From: Amycolatopsis eburnea
GTDB lineage: Bacteria > Actinomycetota > Actinomycetes > Mycobacteriales > Pseudonocardiaceae
DNA length: 64,000 bases
Reading direction: 5' to 3'
Assembly: GCF_003937945.1 (NCBI RefSeq)
Contig: NZ_RSEC01000008.1
Span: 62,001-126,000, forward strand
Part shown: one piece after another, positions 8,190-15,815 of the stretch
Position numbering within the stretch: the first letter of the stretch is position 1
Layout of the letters: every line of letters starts with the position of its first letter
Position numbers and translations under genes: made by a program
The notes under the pieces: model-generated
The model's input: only the letters and a program-made list of their open reading frames with translations
Database searches by the model: none
What the model was told of the DNA's origin: nothing

Positions 8190-8968
8190 ACGGTTTTGAG
8201 CCGCTCGAGCTCGTCCGCGGTCAGCTCGATGCCGAGGTCCTTGAGGGTCGCGTCGAGTTCTTCGGGCGCGATCGTCGTGGTTTCGCTGTGGCCACCGGGT
8301 TTTTCGACGGTCAGCTCGCGGCCGAGGAGCCGCCTGCTGACGCCCGGTTCGAGCGTCATGATCACGAGCCGTCCGGTGAACGGCGACTTCGGGTGCGTCG
8401 ACGTGTAGTGGTGGTAGACCTCGTAGTCGATGGGGTGCATGCCGTTGAGCCGGAACTCGAGGATGTCCTCACCGTCCTTTTCCAACGTCCACCAGCCGTT
8501 CTCGTGCCTCAGCCGTTGCGGCCAGCCCGCCTGGTCGACTTCCGCGCCGTCCACGAGCGGCATCGGGTCGAGGATCCCGGCCCCGTACCCGACATCGGCG
8601 AAGAAGCTGCGGCCGTCGACCTCGACGACGAGCGTCATGTGCGTGTACGGCCCGGGCCGCCGCGGCTGCACGCGCGCCGAAAGCCGGTGCACCGTGTAGC
8701 CGAGCCGCTCGAGGACGGCGGCGAAGAGGCCACTCTGTTCGTAGCAGTAGCCGCCCCGCCGCCGCCCGACGAGCTTGGCGCTCACCACGTCGAGCGAAAT
8801 CCCTTGGTGCTGCCCGAGAACGACGTCGACGTTCTCGAACGGGATGGCCCCGACGTGCCCCCGCATCAGCTCCCGCAACGCCCCTTCGGACGGCGGGCGG
8901 CGCTGCTGCCCGGTGCGCGCCAGGTAGGCGTCGAGATCGACGGCGTCGATGCCCCATTCATCGGTCAT
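8183..8968 (-). CDS. Arylamine N-acetyltransferase
   Basis: The 261-residue protein (usual NAT length about 270) shows the complete Cys-His-Asp triad: Cys75 in RRGGYCYEQ, His110 in YTHMTLVV and Asp125 in FFADVGYG. The PFENVDV motif near residue 45 is also typical. NAT moves an acetyl group from acetyl-CoA to arylamines or hydrazines; in actinomycetes related enzymes also release or modify polyketides. The ATG at 8968 has GGTGGA just upstream and was preferred over a start 15 nt earlier. It appears to be a single-gene unit. Confidence 0.93.
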   Translation of the reverse strand: MTDEWGIDAVDLDAYLARTGQQRRPPSEGALRELMRGHVGAIPFENVDVVLGQHQGISLDVVSAKLVGRRRGGYCYEQSGLFAAVLERLGYTVHRLSARVQPRRPGPYTHMTLVVEVDGRSFFADVGYGAGILDPMPLVDGAEVDQAGWPQRLRHENGWWTLEKDGEDILEFRLNGMHPIDYEVYHHYTSTHPKSPFTGRLVIMTLEPGVSRRLLGRELTVEKPGGHSETTTIAPEELDATLKDLGIELTADELERLKTVY

Positions 8969-9001
8969 GGGTCCACCCTGCACCCTCGACCTTGATCGAG
9001 G

Positions 9002-9352
9002 TCAACCTTCGTGCACGACCTTCCGCACTTCGACGGCGGTGTACTGGGCGTCGGGGATCTTCGCGGCCAGCTCGACCGCGCGCGCCTCGCTCTCGACGTC
9101 GACGACGTAGTAGCCGCAGAGGAAGGCTTCGGACTCGACGAACCCGCCGGTGGTGGTGTGGGCGACGCCGTCCTCGACGGTGACGGTCTTGGTCTCGGCG
9201 GCTTCGGCGAGGGCTTTGGTCTCGACCATCTCGCCGGAGCCGGTGATGAGCTTGATGAACTCGCCGTGCCCTTCGTAGACGCCGTTCTTCTGGTCGTCGG
9301 TGAGGGTGGCCCAGAGGGTCGGGTTCATGTGGAGGGTCAGGAGGTAGCGCAT
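9002..9352 (-). CDS. YCII-related (DGPF) domain protein
   Basis: The 116-residue protein fits the YCII/DGPF family: MRYLLTLHMNP at the N-terminus, a TKALAEAAETKTVTVEDG stretch, GGFVESEAFLCGYYVVDVES and a C-terminal AQYTAVEVRKV strand. These small alpha/beta proteins often accompany ECF sigma factors in actinobacteria, but no sigma gene is adjacent here. The biochemical role is unknown; a dimeric ligand-binding fold is expected from the family. Confidence 0.85.
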   Translation of the reverse strand: MRYLLTLHMNPTLWATLTDDQKNGVYEGHGEFIKLITGSGEMVETKALAEAAETKTVTVEDGVAHTTTGGFVESEAFLCGYYVVDVESEARAVELAAKIPDAQYTAVEVRKVVHEG

Positions 9353-9459
9353 GTCGTCTCCCCGGTTCGGGTGGCGGCCCCTTGGTGGGCTGCCTTCGCC
9401 GGTGGGTCGGTGCTGACCCCTGGGTCCGGACAGGGGACTTCGCGGTTCACTCGTTCGGC

Positions 9460-10038
9460 CTAGCGCCGGCTGATGAGCAGGTACCGCTCGTCCTCGATCG
9501 GCCCGCCCCACAACGCGGGGTCGTCGAGCCGGGTCACCGTCGTGGTTTCCCGGTGCGCGAGGACCAGCCGTTCGCACTCGACGGCCGTGATCCCGGCCCC
9601 GGTGGACCACCGGCCTTCGACGAGCACCAGCCGCCCGCCGGGTGTCAGCAGCCGCACCCAGGCTCCGATCGCGGTATCCGGATCGGGCATGGCCCAGAGC
9701 ACGTGCCGCACGAGGACGACGTCGAAAGCACCGGGCGCACAAGGCGGATCGGCGGCATCCCCGGCGCGGTAGTCCACGCGCACGCCGGCGGTCCCGGCTT
9801 TCTCCGTGGCCTTTTCGAGCATCCGCGGCGCGCTATCGACCCCGACGACGGCGTGCCCCGCCTGCGCCAGCAGGACCGCGAGGCTGCCGGTCCCGCACCC
9901 GATGTCGACGACGTCGGCGGGAGCGTGGGGAAGCAGCGGGAGCAGGAGATCCGCCCACGCGGCCCGCACGGCGGGATCCCGCAGCCCGTGATCGGGCTGC
10001 TCGTCGAAGGAGTCGGCCTCGGCGTCCCAGATGTCCAT
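9460..10038 (-). CDS. Class I SAM-dependent methyltransferase
   Basis: The 192-residue protein has the Rossmann-like methyltransferase order: motif I VVDIGCGTGSLAVLL (residues about 43-57), the acidic loop VVGVDSAPRML, GDAADPPC, and FDVVLVRHVLWAMPDPDTAI followed by LTPGGRLVLVEGRW. It belongs with the Methyltransf_11/25 type that acts on small molecules. Its ATG directly follows the stop of the gene at 10039, so the two are co-transcribed and probably coupled. The substrate is unknown. Confidence 0.9.
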   Translation of the reverse strand: MDIWDAEADSFDEQPDHGLRDPAVRAAWADLLLPLLPHAPADVVDIGCGTGSLAVLLAQAGHAVVGVDSAPRMLEKATEKAGTAGVRVDYRAGDAADPPCAPGAFDVVLVRHVLWAMPDPDTAIGAWVRLLTPGGRLVLVEGRWSTGAGITAVECERLVLAHRETTTVTRLDDPALWGGPIEDERYLLISRR

Positions 10039-10392
10039 TCAGCGGAACTCGTGCACGACTTCGATCGGGCCGGCCAGGTGCGCGTTGAACTCGTCGAGCT
10101 CCTCGGCCGGAACCCACAGCTCCAGAATGGTCCGGCCACCGGCCTGCTGGACCGGATACCGCTCGAGGAACGCCGTCTCGACCCGGAAGCGCGTGACGTA
10201 GCCGACTCCGTGGTGCGGGACGTTCCAGTCCCGGGCGATCTTGATCGCGTACTCCTCGTTGAGCACGGGGTAGAAGATCGGCTGCTCGGGAAGGCGGGGT
10301 GGCCAGGCCCGCCAACCGGACTCCCGGACGAGTTCGATCTCCTCCGGACCGGTCGGCCGCCACAGCACAGTGGTCGCTTGCTCCTGCACCAT
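10039..10392 (-). CDS. Small conserved protein of the type annotated ADP-ribosylation/crystallin J1
   Basis: The 117-residue product from the ATG at 10392 (AAGGGGG upstream) contains LWRPTGPEEIELVRESGWRA, then PPRLPEQPIFYPVLNEEYA, IARDWN and WVPAEELDEFN. I recognise this as a widespread small actinobacterial and proteobacterial family labelled ADP-ribosylation/crystallin J1 in databases. The label is historical, and no ADP-ribosyl hydrolase active site is visible. It forms a two-gene unit with the downstream methyltransferase. Confidence 0.75.
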   Translation of the reverse strand: MVQEQATTVLWRPTGPEEIELVRESGWRAWPPRLPEQPIFYPVLNEEYAIKIARDWNVPHHGVGYVTRFRVETAFLERYPVQQAGGRTILELWVPAEELDEFNAHLAGPIEVVHEFR

Positions 10393-10482
10393 CGTGCCCC
10401 CTTCGTGCTCAGCCGAGTTCTGCCGGAGCTTACGGAGCGGTCCGATCTCCCGGCCAGCCGATTTCTTCGCTATGAACACCGC

Positions 10483-10560
10483 ATGGCCTACGTCAGGTTC
10501 CAGAGCGCCGAGCCCGATACCGAAGGGCGCCATCCCGGCTTCTTCGGCTTGATCGGCTGC
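10483..10560 (+). pseudogene. 5' remnant of a conserved actinobacterial gene
   Basis: An ATG at 10483 opens MAYVRFQSAEPDTEGRHPG, FFGLIG, which resembles the N-terminus of a conserved family of roughly 150-200 residues whose members begin with (M)xVRFQ...G.xPGVFGL. After about 25 codons the similarity stops, and the frame runs on into the tRNA cluster without family features. It is most simply a truncated gene left by rearrangement next to tRNA genes. The family match is from memory, so confidence is low. Confidence 0.35.
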
Positions 10561-10608
10561 GCCAAGCTGATCTCGCGCCAGCCGCCCGGAAGGATCGGTC
10601 CCGGACAC

Positions 10609-10645
10609 AAGAAAGCCGCCTTGACCGGAGTCAAGACGGCTTCTT
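10609..10645 (-). terminator. Intrinsic terminator of the tRNA cluster
   Basis: An imperfect inverted repeat (arms of about 16 bp, AAGAAAGCCGCCTTGAC against GTCAAGACGGCTTCTT) forms a strong hairpin just after tRNA-Phe on the reverse strand. It is followed by a short T-rich run (CTTTCTTG). Confidence 0.75.
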
Positions 10646-10651
10646 CGGGTG

Positions 10652-10725
10652 TGGCCAGGGCCGGGGTCGAACCGGCGACCTTCCGCTTTTCAGGCGGACG
10701 CTCGTACCAACTGAGCTACCTGGCC
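10652..10725 (-). tRNA. tRNA-Phe (GAA)
   Basis: Reverse-strand cloverleaf of 74 nt: acceptor GGCCAGG paired with CCTGGCC, D-arm TAGCTCAGTTGG, anticodon loop CTGAAAA (anticodon GAA) and T-loop GGTTCGACCCC. The 3' CCA is not encoded. It is the last member of the Glu-Asp-Phe cluster. Confidence 0.97.
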
Positions 10726-10756
10726 GGGAACGCCGGCGAGGAGCCGAACGATCTTG

Positions 10757-10830
10757 CGACCCTGACGGGACTCGAACCCGCGACCTTCGCCGTGACAGGG
10801 CGACGCGCTAACCAACTGCGCCACAGGGCC
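10757..10830 (-). tRNA. tRNA-Asp (GTC)
   Basis: Reverse-strand cloverleaf of 74 nt: acceptor GGCCCTG / CAGGGTC with one G-U pair, discriminator G, anticodon loop CTGTCAC (anticodon GTC) and T-loop GGTTCGAGTCC. CCA is not encoded. Middle gene of the cluster. Confidence 0.97.
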
Positions 10831-10851
10831 TTGCGTTACTGCTGTACTGCG

Positions 10852-10924
10852 TACTCCCAACGGGATTCGAACCCGCGTTGCCGCCTTGAAAGGGCGGAGT
10901 CCTAGGCCGCTGAACGATGGGAGC
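10852..10924 (-). tRNA. tRNA-Glu (TTC)
   Basis: Reverse-strand cloverleaf of 73 nt: acceptor GCTCCCA / TGGGAGT (G1-U72, as in other actinobacterial tRNA-Glu), anticodon stem CCGCC / GGCGG with loop CTTTCAA (anticodon TTC), and T-loop GGTTCGAATCC. First gene of the Glu-Asp-Phe cluster. CCA is not encoded. Confidence 0.96.
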
Positions 10925-11023
10925 CCGGCCGGTTTCGGGTGACCGACCGACCGCGCTCTCAGGTTCCCCTGGGAGCGATTACAAGCATAGGGCACGCCGC
11001 CACCGCTTTACACCGGGGGTTCC

Positions 11024-11797
11024 TTAAGCCTCCGCCGGAGCCGGGACCTGCGCAAACGCCGCGAGTTCGGCCAATCGGCGCTCGAGCTCGGCCGACTCCC
11101 CTTCGGACAGCGCGGACGCCAGGAGTTCGTCGATCCGCGCGTCGGTGATCGCCTCCGCCTTGAGCCAACGCTCGCGAAGGTCCGGCTTGCGCTCCGCCGC
11201 GGCGACGAGCGCGTCGGCCGCGTCCTCCGGCCACGCCGTGCGCAGCAGCCGCGCGCGTCCGCCTTCGGGGTCGGCGACCACCGCCTCGGGCACCGTGACG
11301 CCGAGCGCGCGCAACGCGGCGAAGTGCAGGCCGCCGCGCAGCTCGCGGAAGACCATCAGCGCGAAGCCGAGGCGCTCGATGTCGCCGTCGGGCCGGTCGG
11401 CGTTCTTCCAGCCGGCGAACAGCGCCAGCCCGCTCGCGTCCGCGGCGTCCACCACGCGGAACAGGAGCTCGGCCAGGCGGCCGGGTTCCCGTACGGCCGA
11501 AAGGTTGACGCGCGACCACCGAGCCGATGACTCCGAGTAGGCGCAGACGGCAGCCGGTGCGTCGATGGCCGCCGTCGCCGACGGCAGGACGAAGTCGAAC
11601 AGCCAGTGCGGGAAGATCCCGAACAGCTCCGCCGCGACCTTCGGCGGCACGTCCCCGAGCACCGCCGACCGCCCCCGCAGGTACAGCGACCGCGGCGGCA
11701 GCCCCACCTCCGCCTCGACCGCGGCCAGCTCGGGCGACGTCATGAACTTGCCGCCCAGCACCTGCACCACCGACCGGATCCGGTTCGCCGTCGTCAT
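11024..11797 (-). CDS. SCO6745-like conserved protein, unknown function
   Basis: The 257-residue, mostly helical protein has a recognisable N-terminal block (YLRGRSAVLGDVPPKVAAEL, then FGIFPHWLFDFVLP) and an Ala/Leu/Glu-rich remainder ending in EGESAELERRLAELAAFAQV. These features match the conserved actinobacterial family labelled SCO6745, for which no function is established. AAGGGG precedes the ATG. It is separate from the tRNA cluster by about 100 bp and from the next gene by 150 bp. The family assignment is from memory and moderately certain. Confidence 0.6.
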   Translation of the reverse strand: MTTANRIRSVVQVLGGKFMTSPELAAVEAEVGLPPRSLYLRGRSAVLGDVPPKVAAELFGIFPHWLFDFVLPSATAAIDAPAAVCAYSESSARWSRVNLSAVREPGRLAELLFRVVDAADASGLALFAGWKNADRPDGDIERLGFALMVFRELRGGLHFAALRALGVTVPEAVVADPEGGRARLLRTAWPEDAADALVAAAERKPDLRERWLKAEAITDARIDELLASALSEGESAELERRLAELAAFAQVPAPAEA

Positions 11798-11947
11798 GTC
11801 CGTTCCCCTTTCGACCCGACTACCGTAACACTGTTACGAAACCCGCGTCAAAGAGCTGGGGAAGACCCGCCAATTACTCCCCAGAAAGACGTTCAACCTG
11901 CGAGAACATCACGGGAAGGGCCCGGCACCGACACCGGACCCACCGGC

Positions 11948-12202
11948 TCACCGCTGAACCGGCGCCTGCCCGTCGTCATCGAGGTTCAGCCCCAGCATCT
12001 CCAGCAGCTGAACACAGTCCTCGACCCCCAACGCCCCGGCCGCGACCGCCAGCCGAGCCCGCCGGACCTGATCATCCGACACCCGCTGCGCGTCACCGGC
12101 CCCACTGCGCTGCGCCGGCAACGCCCCGGCGAACGGAGCACTCCCCCCATCGGCACCTTCGTACCGAAGGAGGAACTGCCGCACTTCAACAGACCCGCTC
12201 AT
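11948..12202 (-). CDS. Small conserved hypothetical protein (84 aa)
   Basis: The ATG at 12202 is preceded by GGAGGAGC at ideal spacing, and codons are strongly G/C-ending. The 84-residue product starts MSGSVEVRQFLLRYEG and has a helical C-terminal half (VRRARLAVAAGALGVEDCVQ, then LLEMLGLNLDDDG). No membrane segment or enzymatic motif is visible. I do not recognise a function; the strong ribosome site is the main support that it is real. Confidence 0.6.
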   Translation of the reverse strand: MSGSVEVRQFLLRYEGADGGSAPFAGALPAQRSGAGDAQRVSDDQVRRARLAVAAGALGVEDCVQLLEMLGLNLDDDGQAPVQR

Positions 12203-12856
12203 AGCTCCTCCACACGGCTCACAACAGCTTGGCCGCGAGGCTAACCAGCGCCGGCCGCCACACACAGCCCCCCGGAGAGTGAACCTGAGGCCACGCTCCG
12301 CTCAACGCAGCGCAATCGCCGAAGCCGGAGAAGAGCACCACCCGAACGAACGTCACCCACCGCGAAGTGACACCACACGCGGAAATTTCCCGCTCTCCAC
12401 TCGCCCTGCCCAGCAACTCGTGCAACAATCGAACTGCTGACACACCCCCGGTCAGCGCCTGTGGAGATCCCCTCCGACCCCCGCGTTCCTCCCCCTGGCG
12501 CGGGGGTCCTCCATTTCCACGACCTGCTTCGGCTTCGCCTTCGCGACGGCCCGTTCATTCCGGCGTATCGCCCGGGGGCCGAGCCCCCGGAGCCCCCACG
12601 GTGCCTCCGGTTCGGCTTGGCAGGGTGGTTCCGCCTCGGGCGCTGGGCGCCCTCGCTCGTGAGCGGAGTTGCGTTCGCGAGTTCGCTGCGGCTTTCTTGA
12701 TCGATTCGCTCGGTTATCCGGGGGTTGCCCTCTGTTTTGAGGCGGCGTGTTTGGTTGGGCTGAATGGGGGGTGGTTGCTCTGAACGGGGATATTCGGGGG
12801 CGTGTCGTGGCTCACAGTGGTTTGTGTGGCGAGACCTAACCGTTATCGTGGCTGGC
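12203..12856. other. 654-bp region with no supported gene
   Basis: Frames on both strands here are low-complexity, have no ribosome sites and show no protein-like pattern. Two strong inverted repeats are present. One is GACCCCCGCG at 12476-12485 against CGCGGGGGTC at 12499-12508 (10-bp perfect arms, 13-nt loop). The other is a shorter CCGGGGGC / GCCCCCGG-type repeat near 12568-12588. These could be terminators or structured RNA. I saw no RNase P, tmRNA or SRP RNA signature. Confidence 0.5.
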
Positions 12857-13291
12857 GTGCCTCTTCCCTCCCTTGGCCGCTTGAGCAGCCGGACGAACCT
12901 CAAAGCCGCGTCCTCCGGACGCCATCGTGGTGCCGCGAAGCCTGCGGACGACGGTGTCGTCGAGGACAAGGAACTCACCTCCTACCTCGCCGCACTGGCG
13001 CCCGATGCCGACAACGAGAGCACCGGGACCGGCAAGCGCTTCGGCGAGGCGCAGGTCATCCAGCTCCGGATGAGCCTCATCGCCAACCAGCAGCTGAAGG
13101 ACATCGCCGCCGAGCGGGACATCTCGCCCCAGGCGCTCGCCCAGGAATGGATCCTCGAGCGGCTCAACTGGGAAGGCCAGGCGTCCTCGCTGCAGGACCA
13201 GCGCCGGCCGACCGGTGACCTCACCGACCTCACCGACGAGTTCCACTTCCCCGCCGACGCCTTCGAGGCGCCTGCGCTCGGACGGCGCTGA
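12857..13291 (+). CDS. Conserved hypothetical protein, possible helix-turn-helix
   Basis: The 144-residue product from the GTG at 12857 has a basic, disordered N-terminus (SLGRLSSRTNLKAASSGRHR), a helical middle with a helix-turn-helix-like segment (MSLIANQQLKDIAAERDISP, then QALAQEWILERLNW) and an acidic tail (DLTDLTDEFHFPADAFE). No ribosome site precedes the start, and TAACCGTTATC lies just upstream, so a leaderless transcript is possible. It ends before a perfect bidirectional terminator. DNA binding is only a suggestion. Confidence 0.65.
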   Translation: MPLPSLGRLSSRTNLKAASSGRHRGAAKPADDGVVEDKELTSYLAALAPDADNESTGTGKRFGEAQVIQLRMSLIANQQLKDIAAERDISPQALAQEWILERLNWEGQASSLQDQRRPTGDLTDLTDEFHFPADAFEAPALGRR

Positions 13292-13313
13292 GCACCCCGA
13301 AAACCCCAAGAGA

Positions 13314-13347
13314 AAGGGCCCCCGGCGACGAATCGCCGGGGGCCCTT
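13314..13347. terminator. Perfect bidirectional terminator hairpin
   Basis: Fifteen-base perfect arms (AAGGGCCCCCGGCGA and its complement) around a CGAA tetraloop lie between the end of the gene at 13291 and the end of the convergent cold-shock gene at 13383. A- and T-runs flank each side, so it can serve both transcripts. Confidence 0.9.
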
Positions 13348-13382
13348 CACTCAGGCCTTAAGAAACGCAGAGGGCCTGTTTG

Positions 13383-13586
13383 TCAGATCGCGCGGACCTT
13401 CTGGGCCTGCGGGCCCTTCTGACCCTGGCCGACCTCGAACTCCACTCGCTGGTTCTCCTCGAGGGTGCGGAAGCCGCGGCCCTCGATCTCCGAGTAGTGC
13501 ACGAACACGTCGCCTTCGCCGCCGTCCTGCGCGATGAAGCCGAAGCCCTTCTCCGCGTTGAACCACTTCACAGTGCCTTGCGCCAC
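13383..13586 (-). CDS. Cold-shock protein (CspA family)
   Basis: The 67-residue product from the GTG at 13586 (AGGAG about 9 nt upstream) is a complete cold-shock domain with [13 protein letters not shown] (RNP1, residues 6-18), VFVHYSEI (RNP2) and the C-terminal [16 protein letters not shown]. These proteins bind single-stranded RNA and DNA and act as RNA chaperones. A second paralogue lies at 30369-30572 with the same organisation. The start is well supported because typical CspA proteins begin at M-x-x-G-T-V-K-W-F. Confidence 0.96.
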   Translation of the reverse strand: MAQGTVKWFNAEKGFGFIAQDGGEGDVFVHYSEIEGRGFRTLEENQRVEFEVGQGQKGPQAQKVRAI

Positions 13587-14028
13587 CGCTGTACTCCTCG
13601 TTACACAGATCCGCTTCGAATGCCACCGAAGCGGCACCCCGACCGTCCCGGGCGGTTCCAACGAGTCGAGTCAAGAGCGTGTCGGCTCCATGGCTCGCGT
13701 CAGAAGTTCCGCGAGTGTGAAGCCACTAACACGCAAAACGACGGCCTGAGAGCAGACTACCGGGATCTGGCCAAAGTTGAACCCCGTGATCGAGGCGAAA
13801 ACCGGCTCTGCGCACCAAGGTCACCGGAACGTCGTAGGGCTCCCGCCCGGTTCTGTCGGACCCACCGGCTAGTCTGGCGCAGCACAGCGACACCGTGATC
13901 ACCGGATACGGCTCGGAGTCGCCCGTGCCCCCTCCGTGAAAGCCTTCCACGATCATTGTGACCTTCGTCACGCGACGCTTGCTCAACGTCGGTGGTCCAC
14001 GAGGCGTCTCGAAGGGGGGAGGCACCAA
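13587..14028. promoter_or_regulatory. 442-bp divergent upstream region with a CRP-like palindrome
   Basis: No gene is supported here. The region holds the upstream sequences of the cold-shock gene (reverse) and the L,D-transpeptidase gene (forward). A near-perfect CRP/Glp-type site, TGTGA-CCTTCG-TCACG at 13957-13972, lies 57 bp before the transpeptidase ATG. The long leader of the cold-shock gene is usual for this family. Binding of a cAMP-receptor-like regulator is inference. Confidence 0.45.
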
Positions 14029-15255
14029 ATGGGGCAAAGGGGAATGGGTGTGACGGTGAGGACTTCCACGCGGCGCCGGGGCGCGGCAGTGGCACTGGGC
14101 TTGGTCGCCGTGCTCACGCTGGGGGCGTGCAGCAGCGAACCGACGGTCTCGGCGAGCGGCTCTTCGGGCGGGGGCCCGACGAGCTCTCCCGCGCCCAGCG
14201 CGCAGCCCGCGAAGCTGACGGTGACGCCGGCCGGTGGCGCGCAGGACGTGGCGCCCGGCGAACCGGTGGGGGTCCAGGTCACCGACGGCACCATCCTGTC
14301 GGTCACGCTGACGAACCCGGACGGCAAGCAGGTCCAGGGCCAGGCGTCGGCGGACAAGAAGAGCTGGAACACCACCGAGCAGCTCGGCTACGGCAAGACC
14401 TACACCTGGTCCGGCCACGCGCAGGGCGCCGACGGCAAGAACGTCGCCATCGGGGGCGCGTTCACCACCGTCAAGCCGAAGCGCCAGATGTCGGCGAGCC
14501 TGAACGTCGGGGACGGCCAGACGTACGGCATCGCGATGCCGATCGCGCTGACCTTCCCGAGCCGCGTCACGGACAAGGCCTCCGTCGAGAAGGCGCTTTC
14601 GGTCGAGACGACGCCGAAGACCGAAGGCTCGTGGGCCTGGCTGAACGGTGACACCTCGGTGCACTGGCGGCCGAAGGAGTACTTCAAGCCCGGCACGCAG
14701 GTCAAGGTCAACGCCAAGATCTACGGCGTCAAGGTCGGCGAAGGCACGTACGGCAAGCAGGACGTCTCGGCGACCTTCGCGATCGGCCGCTCGCAGATCG
14801 TCAAGGGCAACACCACGCAGCACACGATGCAGGTCATCCGCGACGGCCAGCAGATCGCCGACTACCCGGTGAGCTACGGCCTCGACTCCGACCCGGGCCG
14901 CGTGACGCACAGCGGCGTGCACGTCGTGATGGGCAAGCAGGCCACGTACGCGATGAGCAACCCGAAGTACCACTACGAGAACGTCGTGGTGCCGTGGGCG
15001 GTCCGGATCTCCAACAACGGCGAGTTCATCCACGGGCTGGCGGCGTCGGTGTGGGCGCAGGGCAAGAAGAACGTCTCGCACGGCTGCCTGAACCTCTCGC
15101 CGGCGCGGGCGAAGGAGTACTACGACGGCGTCCTGACCGGTGACCCGGTCGAGATCACCGGCAGCACCCAGACGCTGACCGCCAAGGACGGCGACTACAG
15201 CGACTGGACCTACGACTGGGCGAGCTGGCAGAAGCTGTCGGCCCTCGCCGGCTGA
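14029..15255 (+). CDS. L,D-transpeptidase lipoprotein (YkuD, Ldt type)
   Basis: The 408-residue precursor has a twin-Arg-rich N-terminus, hydrophobic segment and lipobox LTLGAC (Cys34), so it is a membrane-anchored exported protein. Two immunoglobulin-like domains (about 60-250) precede a YkuD domain with the catalytic motif SHGCLNLSP (Cys353) and an upstream HGLAASVW histidine. This is the mycobacterial Ldt arrangement; such enzymes make 3-3 crosslinks in peptidoglycan between mDAP residues. A purine-rich site (GGGGGGAGG) sits 7 nt before the ATG. The gene is monocistronic, with a hairpin terminator after it and a CRP-like site upstream. Confidence 0.95.
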   Translation: MGQRGMGVTVRTSTRRRGAAVALGLVAVLTLGACSSEPTVSASGSSGGGPTSSPAPSAQPAKLTVTPAGGAQDVAPGEPVGVQVTDGTILSVTLTNPDGKQVQGQASADKKSWNTTEQLGYGKTYTWSGHAQGADGKNVAIGGAFTTVKPKRQMSASLNVGDGQTYGIAMPIALTFPSRVTDKASVEKALSVETTPKTEGSWAWLNGDTSVHWRPKEYFKPGTQVKVNAKIYGVKVGEGTYGKQDVSATFAIGRSQIVKGNTTQHTMQVIRDGQQIADYPVSYGLDSDPGRVTHSGVHVVMGKQATYAMSNPKYHYENVVVPWAVRISNNGEFIHGLAASVWAQGKKNVSHGCLNLSPARAKEYYDGVLTGDPVEITGSTQTLTAKDGDYSDWTYDWASWQKLSALAG

Positions 15256-15275
15256 AGCCACTGAGGAGGACCGGG

Positions 15276-15308
15276 CGGCCGGGAAGTCCACCACGGGCTT
15301 CCCGGCCG
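15276..15308 (+). terminator. Terminator hairpin after the L,D-transpeptidase gene
   Basis: Perfect 11-bp arms (CGGCCGGGAAG at 15276-15286 and CTTCCCGGCCG at 15298-15308) lie 21 bp after the stop codon and are followed by TTCGTGTTT. Confidence 0.7.
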
Positions 15309-15413
15309 TTCGTGTTTCCGCCGGAATCCGGTGCAACCCCGGCGAAGCCCCACCGCATGACTACGGGCAGAGGCGCGACGATCCCGGTCGCGCCCGCGAG
15401 AAGAGGAGCTGCC

Positions 15414-15707
15414 TTGCGCATCCGCATCGCCCTGACCCTCGGCGCGCTCGTGCTCGCCGGTGGCGCCCTGTCCGGTGGCATCGCGCTGGCCGACCAGGCG
15501 CAGCCGGCGCCACCGACCAGCGTCCGGCCCACGCAGGCGCCGTCCGAGGTGCCGACGGCCACCCGCGCGCCCCAGCCGCCGTCCGCCGTGCCCGCGCCGC
15601 GCGAGACGACCCGCGCCCCGCGCACCGGCCCGGCCCCGCGCGTTCCGCGTGCCGTGCCGGCCGGCCCGACCGGTGACCTGCACCTGCCGGCCATCGGGGT
15701 GCTGTGA
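15414..15707 (+). CDS. Small secreted Pro/Thr/Ala-rich protein
   Basis: A TTG start at 15414 with AAGAGGAG six nt upstream gives a 97-residue product. It has a signal peptide (RIRIALTLGALVLAGGALSG, then GIALADQ, cleavage after about residue 26) followed by a low-complexity Pro/Thr/Ala/Arg-rich mature part. It lies just upstream of the sigma-factor gene in the same direction and may be transcribed with it. No catalytic motif is present; a cell-wall or extracellular structural role is a guess. Confidence 0.6.
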   Translation: MRIRIALTLGALVLAGGALSGGIALADQAQPAPPTSVRPTQAPSEVPTATRAPQPPSAVPAPRETTRAPRTGPAPRVPRAVPAGPTGDLHLPAIGVL

Positions 15708-15815
15708 CATTGGTTACCGATCCGGCCACAGCCACGGCCGAACCGGCCCGTAGCACCGGTTGCGTGCCGTTCGCGGCCGGGCCTGCTTTTGGCCGGACCG
15801 GTAACGGGTAGCTCG

